Program-made: the position numbers and the translations under genes
Notes under the pieces: model-generated
The model's input: only the letters and a program-made list of their open reading frames with translations
What the model was told of the DNA's origin: nothing
Database searches by the model: none
In this document: one piece after another, positions 42,304 through 53,382 of the stretch
Numbering within the stretch: the stretch's first letter is position 1
How the letters are laid out: every line of letters begins with the position of its first letter
Source: Bretschneidera sinensis
Lineage: Eukaryota > Streptophyta > Magnoliopsida > Brassicales > Akaniaceae
Reading direction: 5' to 3'
Assembly (NCBI GenBank): GCA_023935145.1
Contig: CM043702.1
Span: forward strand, 78,431,320 to 78,495,319
Length of the DNA stretch: 64,000 nt

Positions 42304-43261
42304 TGTTGGTATTTGTCTAAGGTTTACACAGGTCCAACCATGGTTCAAAGATGGTTAAATTCTAAACCAAAGGTGTAGGATTAAAGTTCAGCAAGTTAGA
42401 AGACTGCACACACGTGTGTACATCAATTTGGAGGAAGGGAAGGCCATGCGCACTAGTGGTGGTGCACTTCTGCACACAGGAAGAAGAGTGTGCGCACAAT
42501 AGTAAAAGGGAGCAGCATACAGGTCTGGGCGCAGCGCGCACGCCCAGCGCCGCACCGCCCAGCATGCACACCAGCAGGTGGCGCACCAGCACCGCAGCGC
42601 GCACACCAAGCGCAGCACCTCCCAGCACACTACTGCACACATAGGCAGCATGCTTTAGGACCCTTTTAAATGTGTGTGCACAACACCAAAACGAACAGCA
42701 CCACTTGGAGAATGATAAAGAGCTATGATTTAAAGGAGATCATGATCAAAGGGAGGAGATTGATTCACAAGAATGTCCAAGAAGTGAAAGGCTATAAAAG
42801 GGGTTTCCTAGCCTCATTTTCAACAATTAAGAAACACACAAGTTATGACATTGTGAGATCAATTGTAAACAATACAAGAGAGAATTGTGTGAGAGACATA
42901 AACACAAGAGGGACTCTTGTAGTGAGGCTAGTTATAAAGAAGAGAGAGTCTAGATTAGATAGAGAGCATTGTAAGTTCTTATCTTCTTCCTTACTTCTCT
43001 TCTTGGTTTCTTCAAGAACTTGATTTCTTGAAGGGGATTGCTGTAACTTGTAAGAACCATTTGATTTAGTGCAGAGAGTTCGGAGGAACTCACGGGGATG
43101 TAGACACATTGCTGAACCTCGATAACAAATTGCTTGTCTTCTTTCTTTCTTTGATTTTATGTTCTTGTGTTCGATTGCTGTATTTCTTTCTACAAGTCAT
43201 TCTAGACTTGGGTGTTTGGAAGATCACCACCTGGGGCATCTTGTCAAGGTGATTTCCGACA
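42304..43261 (+). repeat. 5' LTR of copia F
   Basis: 958 bp from TGTTGG to CCGACA. It has a GC-rich insert at about 42515-42640 with repeated GCGCACACC, CAGCGC and CCGCACC words, absent from LTR E. Confidence 0.92.
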
Positions 43262-43521
43262 CTGATATCAGAGCTTTGGACAGTGGATCAGAGTAGCACA
43301 GCTGGGTATCAGAGCAAGAACAAGAAGGTGACGGAGCCAAGACTCCAAGAATCAAATATCAACTTCTTGGGTGATTCCAGAACGGTGTAAAGATCAAGAT
43401 TCAGTCGTGTTCTTGAAGGTTGATTCAAGAACGGTGTTAAGATCCATCTTCAATCTGTGTTCCTGAGGTTGAAGAAAGCATTTATGGGAAGAGTATAAAT
43501 CAGGGATCTTGTCCGCAAAAG

Positions 43522-44736
43522 ATGGCTTCAAATTTCTGTGTTGAGAAGTTTGATGGAAAGGGAGATTTTTCCCTGTGGAAGCGGAAGATCAAGTCGGTTC
43601 TAATGCAATAGAACGTGGACTTAGCTCTTGGAGGAGATGATGCTTTTCCAGCAAGTGTCATTGAGGACCATCGGACCGAGATGAAGAAGATGGCTTACAA
43701 CACCATTTTCTTGCACATGTTGGATAATATCACAAGGGAGTTCAGAGACTCTGAAGATCCAGCTACAATATGGAAGAAACTAGATGAGTTATTTCTCACT
43801 AAAACTCTTCCTAACAAGATTTATCTTCTTAAAAGAATCTTTGCTTTCAAAATGGATCCTAGTAAAGAGTTGCAAGATAATCTTGATGTCTTTAATAAGC
43901 TACTTCAAGATTTGAATAGCTGTAGCATTATTTTTCCGAATGAACAATTAGCTGTTATCTTTCTAAATTCTCTTCCTGATTGCTTTGATAACTTGATTAA
44001 TGCCATTGAGTATGGAAGGGATACTTTGACAAAGGAGATTGTGATCAATGCCATAAGGGCACATGATTTCAAGGCCAAGATGAAGGAGACATCAAGTGGA
44101 GATGGGCTGTTCGTAAGACGAAGGCCAGCAACTCAGAATGGCAGTAGCAACCATGGCAACTACCGGGAGAAATCAAGAGGTAGAGGGCAGAACCATAGGA
44201 GATCTCATTCCAAGACAAGACTTGGACGAGGAAGGAGATGCTTCTTCTGCAACAAGGAGGGCCTTTCCAAGAAAGATTGCAAGAAGAGGATATTGGATGA
44301 GAGGAGAAGCTATACCAACAATGGAGAGGCTTCGGTTGCCAAAGGAGAACAGCAAGATGATGTTCTTATTGTGTGCTCAAATGTGAGCAGGAGGCAAGGC
44401 AACGAAAAGTGGATTCTTGATTCCGGGTGCACTTATCATATGTGCCCTCACAAGGAATGGTTCAAGAATTTCAAGGAGATCAATGATGGAAGGGTCTTAT
44501 TGGGGAATGATAATTCTTGCCAAGTGAGAGGGATTGGTGACATTCAATTGAAGATGTTTGATGGAGCCACAAGACTGCTGCGAAATGTAAGGTATCTTCC
44601 AGATTTGAAGAGGAATTTGATCTCATTGGGGCAGCTGGATTCCATAGGGTATACATGCAAAGTAGATGGAGGAAAGATCAAAGTGGCCAAGGGATCTTTG
44701 GCAGTGATCAAGGCAGCAAGAAACGATGGACTCTAG
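43522..44736 (+). pseudogene. Copia gag and protease of F
   Basis: Starts MASNFCVEKFDGKGDFSLWK at 43522; a CAG-to-TAG-type stop at 43609-43611 precedes a 373-codon open frame. The gag domain is complete, including the SCSIIFPNEQLAVIFLNSLPDCF part that D lacks. The zinc knuckle reads CFFCNKEGLSKKDC, so its His is Leu. The protease active site WILDSGCTYHMCP is intact. It ends at TAG 44734-44736 just before the pre-integrase region. Confidence 0.92.
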
Positions 44737-45866
44737 CAGATGATCAGAGAGATAGAAATCACTGATCAAGTAGCAAGCTTGATGGCTGAGATGGATAAGG
44801 CAGCCCTTTGGCACACTCGCTTGGGACACATGAGCGAAAAGGGGCTGCAAGTGCTTAGCAAGGAAGGTCTACTTGGTGGTGAAAAAGTAGAAAAACTAGA
44901 TTTCTATGAGAGTTGTATTCATAGGAAGCAACACCGGGTCAGCTTCAACACTAGAGTGCACAAGTCCAAAAGGATTCTTGACTACATTCATTCGGACTTT
45001 GGGGACCAGCTAGGACACCAACACAGGGAGGCAACTTTTACTTTCTATCTTTAATTGATGATTATTCAAGAAGAGTGTGGGTTTATTTGCTTAGGAATAA
45101 ATTTGATACCTTGAATAAATTTTTTGTGTGGAAGAAGTTGTTGGACACTCAGACGGGTAGGGTAGTTATGGCTTTACGAACCGATAATGGCTTAGAATTT
45201 TGCAATAATGATTTTGATAAATTTTGTGAATTAAAAGGCATTCTAAAGCATAGGACGGTTATAAAAACACCCCAGCAAAATGGAGTTGCTGAAAGAATGA
45301 ATAGAACCCTTATGGAGAAGGTTAGGTGCATGTTAATAGGATCTGGGTTACAAAAATATTTTTGGGGAGAAGCTGTGGCTACAACTGCATACTTGATAAA
45401 TAGATCACCCTCTAGAGCTTTAGAGCTCAAGACTCCCATGGAGATGTGGAGTGGAAAACCCCTTGAATTAAACAACCTTAGGACTTTTGGGTGTGCAGCA
45501 TATGCACATCAAAAGGAGGATAAACTTGACCCTAGATCTAGAAAATGTGTATTTCTAGGATATGGTGATGGGGTTAAGGGATATAGGTTGTGGTCCTTAG
45601 AAAAGAAGGGCATGAAACTGATCATAAGTACAGATGTTATCTTTAATGAATTATTATTTCCCTACTTGGAGAAAACTAACCCTGCAGGGGCTAGTGAGCA
45701 AACCAGTCCGGATGTTGTGGAGCATCGCATCAAGGAGAACTTGGTTCAGGTAAAGAAAAGGAGGCAAGAGGGTTTGGATCAGGTAGAGCCCTTGGATGAG
45801 GGCCAAGCTCAAGAAACTCAAGAAGAGGCTGAACAAGAAGAGGTTGATACAGTAAATAACTACTAG
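44737..45866 (+). pseudogene. Copia integrase of F
   Basis: Pre-integrase region HTRLGHMSEKGLQVLSKEG and YESCIHRKQHRVSF at 44740-45054 ends in a frameshift near WGDQLGHQH. The core then runs open from about 45075: LRTDNGLEFCNNDF, TPQQNGVAERMNRTLMEKV, FWGEAVATTAYLINRSPS, GKPLELNNLRTFGCAAYA, then the acidic linker QVEPLDEGQAQETQEEAEQEE and VNNY stop at 45866. The core Asp and Glu residues are present. Only one frameshift and one stop separate it from an intact integrase. Confidence 0.9.
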
Positions 45867-46877
45867 CTTACAAGAGACCGGGGAAGGAGGGTGGTTAGAC
45901 CACCTTTGAAATATGGGTTTGCGGATGCTAATGTAGCAGCTCCTTGGATAGAAGGAGAGGTTAAACCATAAAATTACACCGATGCCATGGATTGTAAGGA
46001 TTCGTCAAAGTGGCAGCTGGCTATGGAGGAAGAAATGAACTCTTTGATGAAAAACAACTCTTGGGAGTTGGTGCCCAAACCAGAAAAACAAAGAGTTGTG
46101 GATTGTAGATGGCTCTACAAGATCAAAGAAGGGTACCCTCCAAGAGATGAAGTCTGAAATAATGCTAAGCTAGTGGCAAATGGGTTCATGAGAAGAGAAG
46201 ACATAGGTTTCACAGAAACTTTCTCACCTGGACACAAGGTGGAGAAGATGGTGAGTATCTTCACCTATGTCATTAATGGGCTGTTGGTTAGGAACAACAG
46301 TAAGAGGAAGGAAAGGTTTACATCTCAACTCAATGAGGAGTTCGAGAGGAAGGATCTCAGCCTTGCACAAAAGATCCTTGGGATGTGTAGAATCCAAGAA
46401 AAGGAGAAAAACTGGTTGAAGGTTTCTTGGGCAATGGGTGTACTCAGCAGATTTGTGATTAATCCCAGAAAGAAGCATTGGCTTGGGATGAAGAGGTTGC
46501 TGAGGTATTTGAAGGCTTAGTGGCAGCTAGTGGTAGCACTCATGACAATCGGGGCAGAATGCATAGCGGCTACGGAAGCCATAAAGGAGGCTATGGGGTG
46601 CAAAGGGTTGTTGGACGAGTGGAATGTCCTAAAAGAGCCGGTGGTGGTATCTTTGGATAGCCAAAGTGTGGGGCACTGATGGAGGAATCCAGTGTTCCAT
46701 TAGGGGACAAAGCATATGGATGTTTGGTATCATAACATTATGGAAAATGGTATGAAATGATGCATTCATGTTGATAAGAAGACCATGGAGGAAAGTCCTG
46801 CAGATTTAGGCACTAAAGTTCTACCTCTAAGTAAGTTCAATCATTGCCTTAAATTACTTAGGATTGGAGTTGGTTAA
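45867..46877 (+). pseudogene. RT-core-deleted RT/RNase H of F
   Basis: The linker and RT start resemble E (CRWLYKIKEG near 46110). From YPPRDEV onward the residues follow D: GFMRREDIGFTETFSPGHKVEKMVSIFTYVINGLLV, with the same removal of motifs A and B and the DD motif read as IN. RKDLSLAQKILGM, KVSWAMGVLSRF and RYLKA-WQLVVAL mark the other two gaps, at the same places as D. The RNase H end has GCKGLLDEW, SLDSQSVGH and SPADLGTKVLPLSKFNHC, with stops. No RT activity is possible. Confidence 0.9.
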
Positions 46878-46960
46878 TTGATGACTCAAGATGAGTTTGG
46901 ATCCCGAAGGTCTCTGCACAATGGTTCAGGTTTTTGAAACACTTAGACAAAGGTAGAGAT

Positions 46961-47914
46961 TGTTGGTATTTGTCTAAGGTTTGCACAGGTCCAACCATGG
47001 TTCAAAGATGGTTAAAGTCTAAACCAAAGGTGGAGGATTAAGGTTCAACAAGTTAGAAGACTGCACACATGTGTGTGCATCAATTTGGAGCAAGGGAAGG
47101 CCATGTGCACTAGTGTGCGCACTTCTGCACACAGGCAGAAGAGTGTGCGCACAGCAGCAAAAGGGAGCAACATCAGGTCTGGGCGTAGCGTGCATGCCCA
47201 CCGCCGCACCGCCCAGCATGCACACCATCAGGTGTGCACCAGTGCCACAGCGCGCACACCCAGCGCCGCACCTCCCAGCACACTGTTGCACACATAGGCA
47301 GCATGCTTTAGGACCCTTTTAAATGTGTGTGCGCAACACCAAAACGCACAGCACCACTTGGAGAATGGTAAAGGGCTAAGATTTAAAGGAGATCATAATC
47401 AAAGGGAGGAGATTGATTCACAAGAATGTCCAAGAAGTGAAAGGCTATAAAAGGGGTTTCCTAGCCTCATTTTCAACAATTAAGAAACACACAAGTTTAT
47501 GACATTGTGAGATCAATTGTAAACAATACAAGAGAGAATTGTGTGAGAGATATAAACACAAGAGGGACTCTTGTAGTGAGGCTGGTTGTAAAGAATAGAG
47601 AGTCTAGATTAGATAGAGAGCATTGCAAGTTCTTATCTTCTTCCTTATTTCTCTTCTTGGTTTCTTCAAGAACTTGATTTCTTGAAGAGGATTGCTGTAA
47701 CTTGTAAGAACCATTTGATTTAGTGCAGATAGTTCAGAGGAACTCACGGGGACGTAGGCACATTGCCGAACCTTGATAACAAATTGCTTGTCTTCTTTCT
47801 TTCTTTGAATTTCTATTCTTGTGTTCGATTGCTGTATTTCTTTCTACAAGTCATTCTAGACTTGGGTGTTTGGAAGATCACCACCTGGGCATCTTGTCAA
47901 GGTGATTTCCGAAA
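46961..47914 (+). repeat. 3' LTR of copia F
   Basis: 954 bp, starting TGTTGG after AAAGGTAGAGAT and ending TTCCGAAA, where a terminal CA has become AA. It is very similar to the 5' LTR throughout. Confidence 0.92.
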
Positions 47915-47919
47915 GAAAT

Positions 47920-48795
47920 GTCGGGTCTAGTGCTGACCATCATGGACATAACTGATCGAACCGCACTAGAGTAAGGAACCTTTTCCATTTCCTTCTTCTC
48001 CTCATCCGATCTCGGACATTGATCGCTGGAGAACTTGAAATGACCAACAATGGGAATCTTCACTAGTTTACCATCTTCCATAGAAAACTTAGACAACACC
48101 TTTTCTATGTAGGAAAACTGAGAAACCTTTAACTAGTTTCCCTCCCTTTCCCGAATTATACTCATCCCAAGGATCTCCTGTGCATAACCAAGACCTTTAT
48201 TCTCAAACTCCTCACTGAGTTCAGATTTCAACCTTTCTATCCTCTCCCTGCTGTTATCAAGCAACAGCATATCATCAGCATAGATGAGGATACTCACCAT
48301 TTTCTCCACCTTGAGAACCGATGAGAAAATTTCTGTGAAATCTATGCCTTCTCTTTGTGTGAACCCCTTCGTCACCAGCCTAGCCTTATCACCAGACTTT
48401 ATCCCCTGGAAGGTTCCCTTCTTTGATCTTGTAAGTGCACTTACAATCCACAACTCTCTGTTTTCCTGGTTTGGGCCCCAATTTCCAAGAGTTGTTCTCC
48501 CTCAAAGAATGCATTTCCTCCTCCATAACTAGCTTCCATCTTGACGAATCCTTACATCGCATGGCATCAATGTAAATCTCTGGTTTACTTATCCCTCCTT
48601 CTATCCAAGGAGCTGCTGTATTTGCAGCCGCAAAACCATATCTCAAAGTTGGTCTGACTAGCCTTCTTTTTCGGTCCCTTGTGAGCTGATAGTCATTCTG
48701 ACTTACTGCATCATCCCCTTCTAGTTCAGCCTCCTCTTCAGTGTCCTGAGCTTGGCCTTCATCAATGGGCTCTACCTTGTCCGAACCCTCTTACC
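47920..48795 (-). pseudogene. RT-core-deleted reverse transcriptase of G
   Basis: Minus strand: DAMRCKDSSRWKLVMEEEMHSLRENNSWKL, VVDCKCTYKIKEG, then (other frame) LVTKGFTQREGIDFTEIFSSVLKVEKMVSILIYADDMLLL. Motifs A and B are absent at the same junction as in D and F, but the catalytic DD (YADD) is still present. Downstream parts missing in D and F are kept here: LSKFSMEDGKLVKIPIVGHFKFSSDQCPRS and KVPYSSAVRSVMSMMVSTRPDIS. The gene then meets copia F. This is a structural intermediate between E/I and D/F. Confidence 0.88.
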
Positions 48796-48964
48796 TTCCT
48801 TGCTCTACCTAAACTGAATTTTCTTTGATGTTATGCTCCACAAATACCGAACTGGTTTGCTTACTATCCCCCACAAAGTTAGTTTTCTCCAAATAGGGAA
48901 ATGTATGCTCATCAAAAATGACATCCCTACTTATTATGAGTTTAGTTCCTTTTTGTTCTAAGGA

Positions 48965-49645
48965 CTACAACCTATACCCCTTAACCCTTTTCCCATATCC
49001 TAGAAACACACACTTTCTAGATCTTGGGCTAAGTTTATCATCCTTGTGATGTGCAAACACAGCACATCCAAAAGTCCTAAGGTTGTTCAACTCAGAGGGT
49101 TTTCCACTCCACATCTCCTCGGGAGTCTTAAGGTCCACAGCCCTAGAGGGTGATCTATTAACCAAATATGAAGCAGTAGACATTGCTTCCCCCCAAAAAC
49201 TTTTGGGTAATCCGGAACCAATTAACATGCACATAACCTTTTCCATAAGGGTCTTATTCATCCTCTCAGCAACTCCATTTTGCTAAGAGGTTTTCACAAC
49301 CGTTCTATGTCTTAGAATCCCATTTAACTTACAGAATTGATCAAGTTCCTTGTTAAAAAATTCTAAGCCATTATCGGTTCTTAATACCTTAACTACCTTA
49401 CCTGTTTGAGTTTCTTCCAGCTTTTTCCATACCACAAATTTATTTAAAGCTATTGATTTATTTTTAAGCAAATAAACCCAAACCTTTCTAGAATAATCAT
49501 TAATTAAAGATAGAAAGTAAAGATTACCTCCCTGTGTTGGTGTACTTGCTGGTCCCCAAAGATCCACATGAATGTAGTCAAGAATGCCCTTAGACTTGTG
49601 CACTCCGGTGTTGAAGCTGACTAGATGTTGATTCGCAGAAATCAA
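48965..49645 (-). pseudogene. Copia integrase of G
   Basis: Minus strand: NQHLVSFNTGVHKSKGILDYIHVDLWGPASTPTQGG, NDYSRKVWVYLLKNK, VLRTDNGLEFFNKELD to a stop near 49283 at the TPQQNG codons. A second open part (48965-49261) has MNKTLMEKVMCMLIGSGLPKSFWGEA and SGKPSELNNLRTFGCAVFAH, CVFLGYGKRVKGYRL. The first two catalytic Asp are present; the Glu lies at the break between the two parts. From 48796 to 48964 the linker is degraded. Confidence 0.87.
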
Positions 49646-49691
49646 GTTTCTCTATCTTGTCACCATCAAGTAAACCGTTCTTGCTGAGAAC

Positions 49692-51026
49692 TTACAGGCC
49701 CTTTTCGCTCATATGTCCCAAGCGATTGTGCCAAAGTACTGCTTTATTCATCTCAGCCATCAAGCTTGCTGCTTGATCCTTGATTTCCGTGTCTCTGATC
49801 ATCTCATACAGACCATCCTTTATTGCTGCTTTGATCACTATCAAAGATCCCTTGGTTACCTTGATCTTTCCTCCCTCTGCTTTATATGTGTACCCCATGG
49901 AATCTAGCTATCCTAATGAGATCAAATTTCTTCTCAAATTCGGAAGATATCTCACATTCCGTAGTAGCCTTGTAACTCCATCAAACATCCTCAACTGGAT
50001 GTCTCCCGTGCCCCACACTTGGCAAGAAGTATCATTCCCCAGGAAAACCTTTCCCCTATTGGTTTCTTTGAAATTCCTGAACCAATCCTGGTGAGGACAC
50101 ATATGATAAGTGCACCTGAAATCCAAGATCCATCTCTCGCTGCCTCCTTGCCCCTTGCTCACATTTGAGCACACAACAAAAACATCATCATCTTGCTGTT
50201 CTCCTTTGGCAACCGAAGCCTCTCCATTCTTGGTATGACTTCTTCCTCCCTCATCCCTTAACATCTTATTGCAATCTTTTTTGAAATGACCCTCCTTATT
50301 GTAGTAATAGCATCTCTTTCCTCCAAATCTTGGTTTAGAGTGCGCTCTCCCATGGCTTTGTCCTCTACCCTTTGGTTTGTCCTGGTAATAGCCATGGATG
50401 TTGCTACCATACCGAGTTGCTGGCCTTCCTCTAACGAACAACCTTTCTCCACTTGATGCTTCCCTCATCTTGGCTTTGAAATCATGAGCCCTTATAGCAT
50501 TAATCACAATTTCTTTGGTTAGTGTATCACTTCCATATTCAATAACATTAATCAAGCTTTCAAAACAATCGGGAAGAGAATTAAACAATATAACAGCCAA
50601 TTGTTCATCCGGGAATGTTATACTACAACTAGCCAAATCTTGAACTAGTTTATTAAGCACATCAAGATTATCTTGCAACTCTTTATTAGGATCCATTTTA
50701 AAAGTCAAGATTCGTTTCAGAAGATATATCTTATTAGGGAGAGTCTTGGTAAGAAACAACTCATCTAGTTTCTTCCAAATGGTAGTTGGATCTTCCGAGT
50801 CTCCGTACTCCCTTGTCACACTATCTGACATGTGTAGAAAGATGGTGCTGTACACCATCTTCTTCATCGAATTCCGCTAGACCTCTGTGAAACTTGCTGG
50901 AAAATCATCATCTTCTCCAATAGCCAAGTCCACCTTTTGTTGCATAAGAACAACCTTAATCTTCCGGTTCCAAAGTGTAAAGTCTCTCTTTCCATCAAAC
51001 TTCTCAACAATGAAGTTTGAATCCAT
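49692..51026 (-). pseudogene. Copia gag, protease and pre-integrase of G
   Basis: Start ATG at 51026 (MDSNF...EKFDGKRDF); a stop near 50879 precedes the open part 49908-50867. Gag is complete, including SCSITFPDEQLAVILFNSLP. The zinc knuckle reads CYYYNKEGHFKKDC (second Cys is Tyr). The protease active site D-S/T-G reads DFR. The pre-integrase region is at 49692-49898 (AEGGKIKVTKGSLIVIKAAIKDGLY, HNRLGHMSEKGL). The 5' leader holds one GTTCTTGA/TCAAGAAC stem-loop at 51119-51137. Confidence 0.88.
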
Positions 51027-51230
51027 CTTGTGGAAAAAATCCCATATTTATGCAACACCCACAATTTTTTTCCAACTTCTAAACTTCAAGAACACGACCA
51101 AATCTTAATCTTAACACTGTTCTTGAACCTCAAGAACCCGATCAACTCTTGATCTCAACACCGATCTTGAATCTCCCAAGAATTTTCCTTTGATTCTTTG
51201 AGCCTTGCTCTAGTACCTCTTTCTGTTCTA

Positions 51231-51242
51231 GCTCTGATACCA
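51231..51242 (-). promoter_or_regulatory. Primer-binding site of copia G
   Basis: TGGTATCAGAGC on the minus strand next to the 5' LTR, as in D and E. Confidence 0.9.
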
Positions 51243-51243
51243 C

Positions 51244-52040
51244 TATTGGAAAATCACCTTCTTGCAAAATCCCAGGTTGTGATCTTTCCAAACACCCCAA
51301 ATCCACAATGATTTGGACAGAATAGAAACCAAACAATCAAAAAAAGAACACAAGCAATTGGTATCGAGGTTCGACAATTTGCCTACGTCCCCGTGAGCTC
51401 CTCCGAGCTCTCTGCATTAAATCAATGAAGTTCTTACAATCAGCAACACCTTTTCAAGAACCCTCTTGTTCTTGAAGAATGAAAGAAGAGAAAAAGAAAG
51501 TGATAAGAACTAGGTGTTTCCCTGGAATTTTCCCCAAGAAAATTCCAATTACAAAGCCCTTGAATCCCCAATCTATACTACTCTCTCTCTAAACAACCAG
51601 CCTCTCTTCAATGAGTCTCTCTTGTGTTTTGTGTCTTTGTACTCTCACACTTGATGCTCACATTCACATGTTTTGATTGCTCCTAGATGACCGTTTATAT
51701 AGGGCAATGAATACCTCATCCAATCTTTGAGATCAATCTTTACCTTTAGATCTCAAGAACCAAAGTCTCATGGCTCTCTAAGAATCTAAGTGATCCTGTG
51801 CATTTTAACCAAAGGACCAACGCACTGGTTAAAGGCCTAATATCATGTATCAGGTGTGCTTTCGTGCCGCGGCTCAGAACAGGGGAAATTTGCTGCCTTG
51901 CTGGAGGCCGCGACTTGGGTGGGCTGTGCCTTGGCGCGCACATCACCAAGTGGAACTTCTTGGACATGCTGGAGGCTGTGGCGCACAACTAGACCTGATG
52001 CTGACTTTTAATTTGTTTAATTCTTGGACAAATCCCAACA
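51244..52040 (-). repeat. 5' LTR of copia G
   Basis: 797 bp. Its plus-strand first bases read TATTGG instead of TGTTGG. Compared with the 3' LTR it has small insertions and deletions in the CGCGGCTC region and near 51760. Confidence 0.9.
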
Positions 52041-53382
52041 AAAATCAATCAAAAATTTATCAATCTCTCATGCAAGAGTTAAGAGACTACTTCAACCTAA
52101 AGTTAAGTCCTTGACTGTGTGTGTGATATAGTCAATTTAACTCTAAACCACCTGCAAACTCAGATAAAAGTATAACAACTTAAACCAAAGGAATTCTCTG
52201 AAAACTTAACTCCATAAGTCCAATTTTCATAAACCTTTTCCATTAATGTAGTCAACACCAAAATTAGAGATCAAAAGGTCTTTAATCAGGTTGTAATGAT
52301 AAGCCACAAGGTGAGGGCTAAGAAAGAAATGGATATAGAAAATTAAAGCAAACTGGGAAAATACTTGGTGGAAAGAACAATAAAAGAGATATCCACAGGT
52401 TTCAAACCATAACTCTTTCCCGATTGCATGTTCATACTAGTGACATTATTGTTGTTGTTCTTAATGAAGCAATACCAAGTACACTTTTAACAAAATCTGA
52501 AGTGATATGCACTCCATTCATTGAGTTTTCTCTATTTTATGCTTCCTCCCATGATGGATAAATCACCTCTGGGAAGAAAACAAACCCAACAAAAATACAT
52601 ATATATTTTTTTGAAGATACACTTGGATCAAACAAAGCATAATTTCCTTTAAACTAACTTTCTCTTTAAATGTAGATTCCCACCAAAGTGTTTTCTCAAA
52701 CTGTAAAAGATAAATTCATGGTTTTTCACGATTAGAAGGAGAATGGTTAATGTAGTTAAAAAAATAAATAAAAGCTTAAATAAAGTAAGGCACAAGGGGG
52801 TTAACTATTGAAGTACACCATGCAATGATGGTATGATAACTAGGATGGCTAGGAAAGCTTTATGGCTATGACAAAAAATGCCTAGATCATTTCTCAAATA
52901 TTTGGTATCAACTAGGATTTCTCCTCAGGGATCCATCAACGGATTCTAGAGTAAAGCAAGATTGAACTCCCCCGACACAGTTGATTCCACCCATTCTCTT
53001 TGTCAACAAAATGGAAATAAAGAAAAACAAATGACTATGTGCTCAATTATGTTCAAGGACAAAGATTTCAATCAAAGTATCTACAAAACTCAGCCTGACA
53101 TAAAAGAAATTTTCAAAAAATTTCTCAGTTCTATCCTCAATCACAAATTTCAGATTCATAGAGAATTCAATCATACTCAAATGCATGCTTGGTAAGAAAA
53201 TTCAAAAACTCAAGACTTATAAAATCACAAGTAAAGTAAAATAACCAGCAATCAAGAGAAAAAAAATGACTGTACGAGTTTACACCCCCGCACTTAAACT
53301 CAACAATGTCCTCATTATGATTTGAAGGAGAGAAAGATTGAAGAAATGAAAGGAACTTCCCTGGTTTCATGGTGAATCCGTC
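52041..53382 (-). other. 3' noncoding region of Athila H
   Basis: Sequence of H between copia G and copia I. No gene is supported. A purine tract (minus GAGTTTAAGTGCGGGGGTGT) at about 53283-53302 resembles an internal polypurine tract, as in A and B. Some low-complexity A-rich runs are present. Confidence 0.6.

Larger units (their letters stand above)
42304..47914 (+). mobile_element. Ty1/copia element F, mosaic, nested in G
   Basis: 5611 bp with LTRs 42304-43261 (958 bp) and 46961-47914 (954 bp) and perfect target duplication GAAAT at 42299-42303 and 47915-47919. Its two flanks read as one RT/RNase H gene of G, confirming the insertion. Gag to integrase resemble E and I. From about 46130 on, the sequence resembles D, with the same three RT/RNase H deletions. 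The last bases of the 3' LTR read GAAA instead of GACA. The primer site is degraded (TGATATCAGAGC at 43263-43274). Confidence 0.94.
40952..52040 (-). mobile_element. Ty1/copia element G, split by copia F
   Basis: LTRs at 40952-41767 (816 bp) and 51244-52040 (797 bp), perfect target duplication AAAAT at 40947-40951 and 52041-52045, primer site TGGTATCAGAGC on the minus strand at 51231-51242. Without F the element is about 5.5 kb. Coding order on the minus strand is gag-protease (49692-51026), integrase (48965-49645), RT remnant (47920-48795) and RNase H (41880-42298). It has the RT core deletion shared with D and F but not their two other deletions. F is inserted between RT and RNase H. Confidence 0.93.

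Noticed and set aside
42414..42651. Ala/Cys/Arg-rich open frames in LTR F
   Set aside because: They come from the GC-rich CAGCGC/GCGCAC word repeats in the LTR, open in several frames on both strands.
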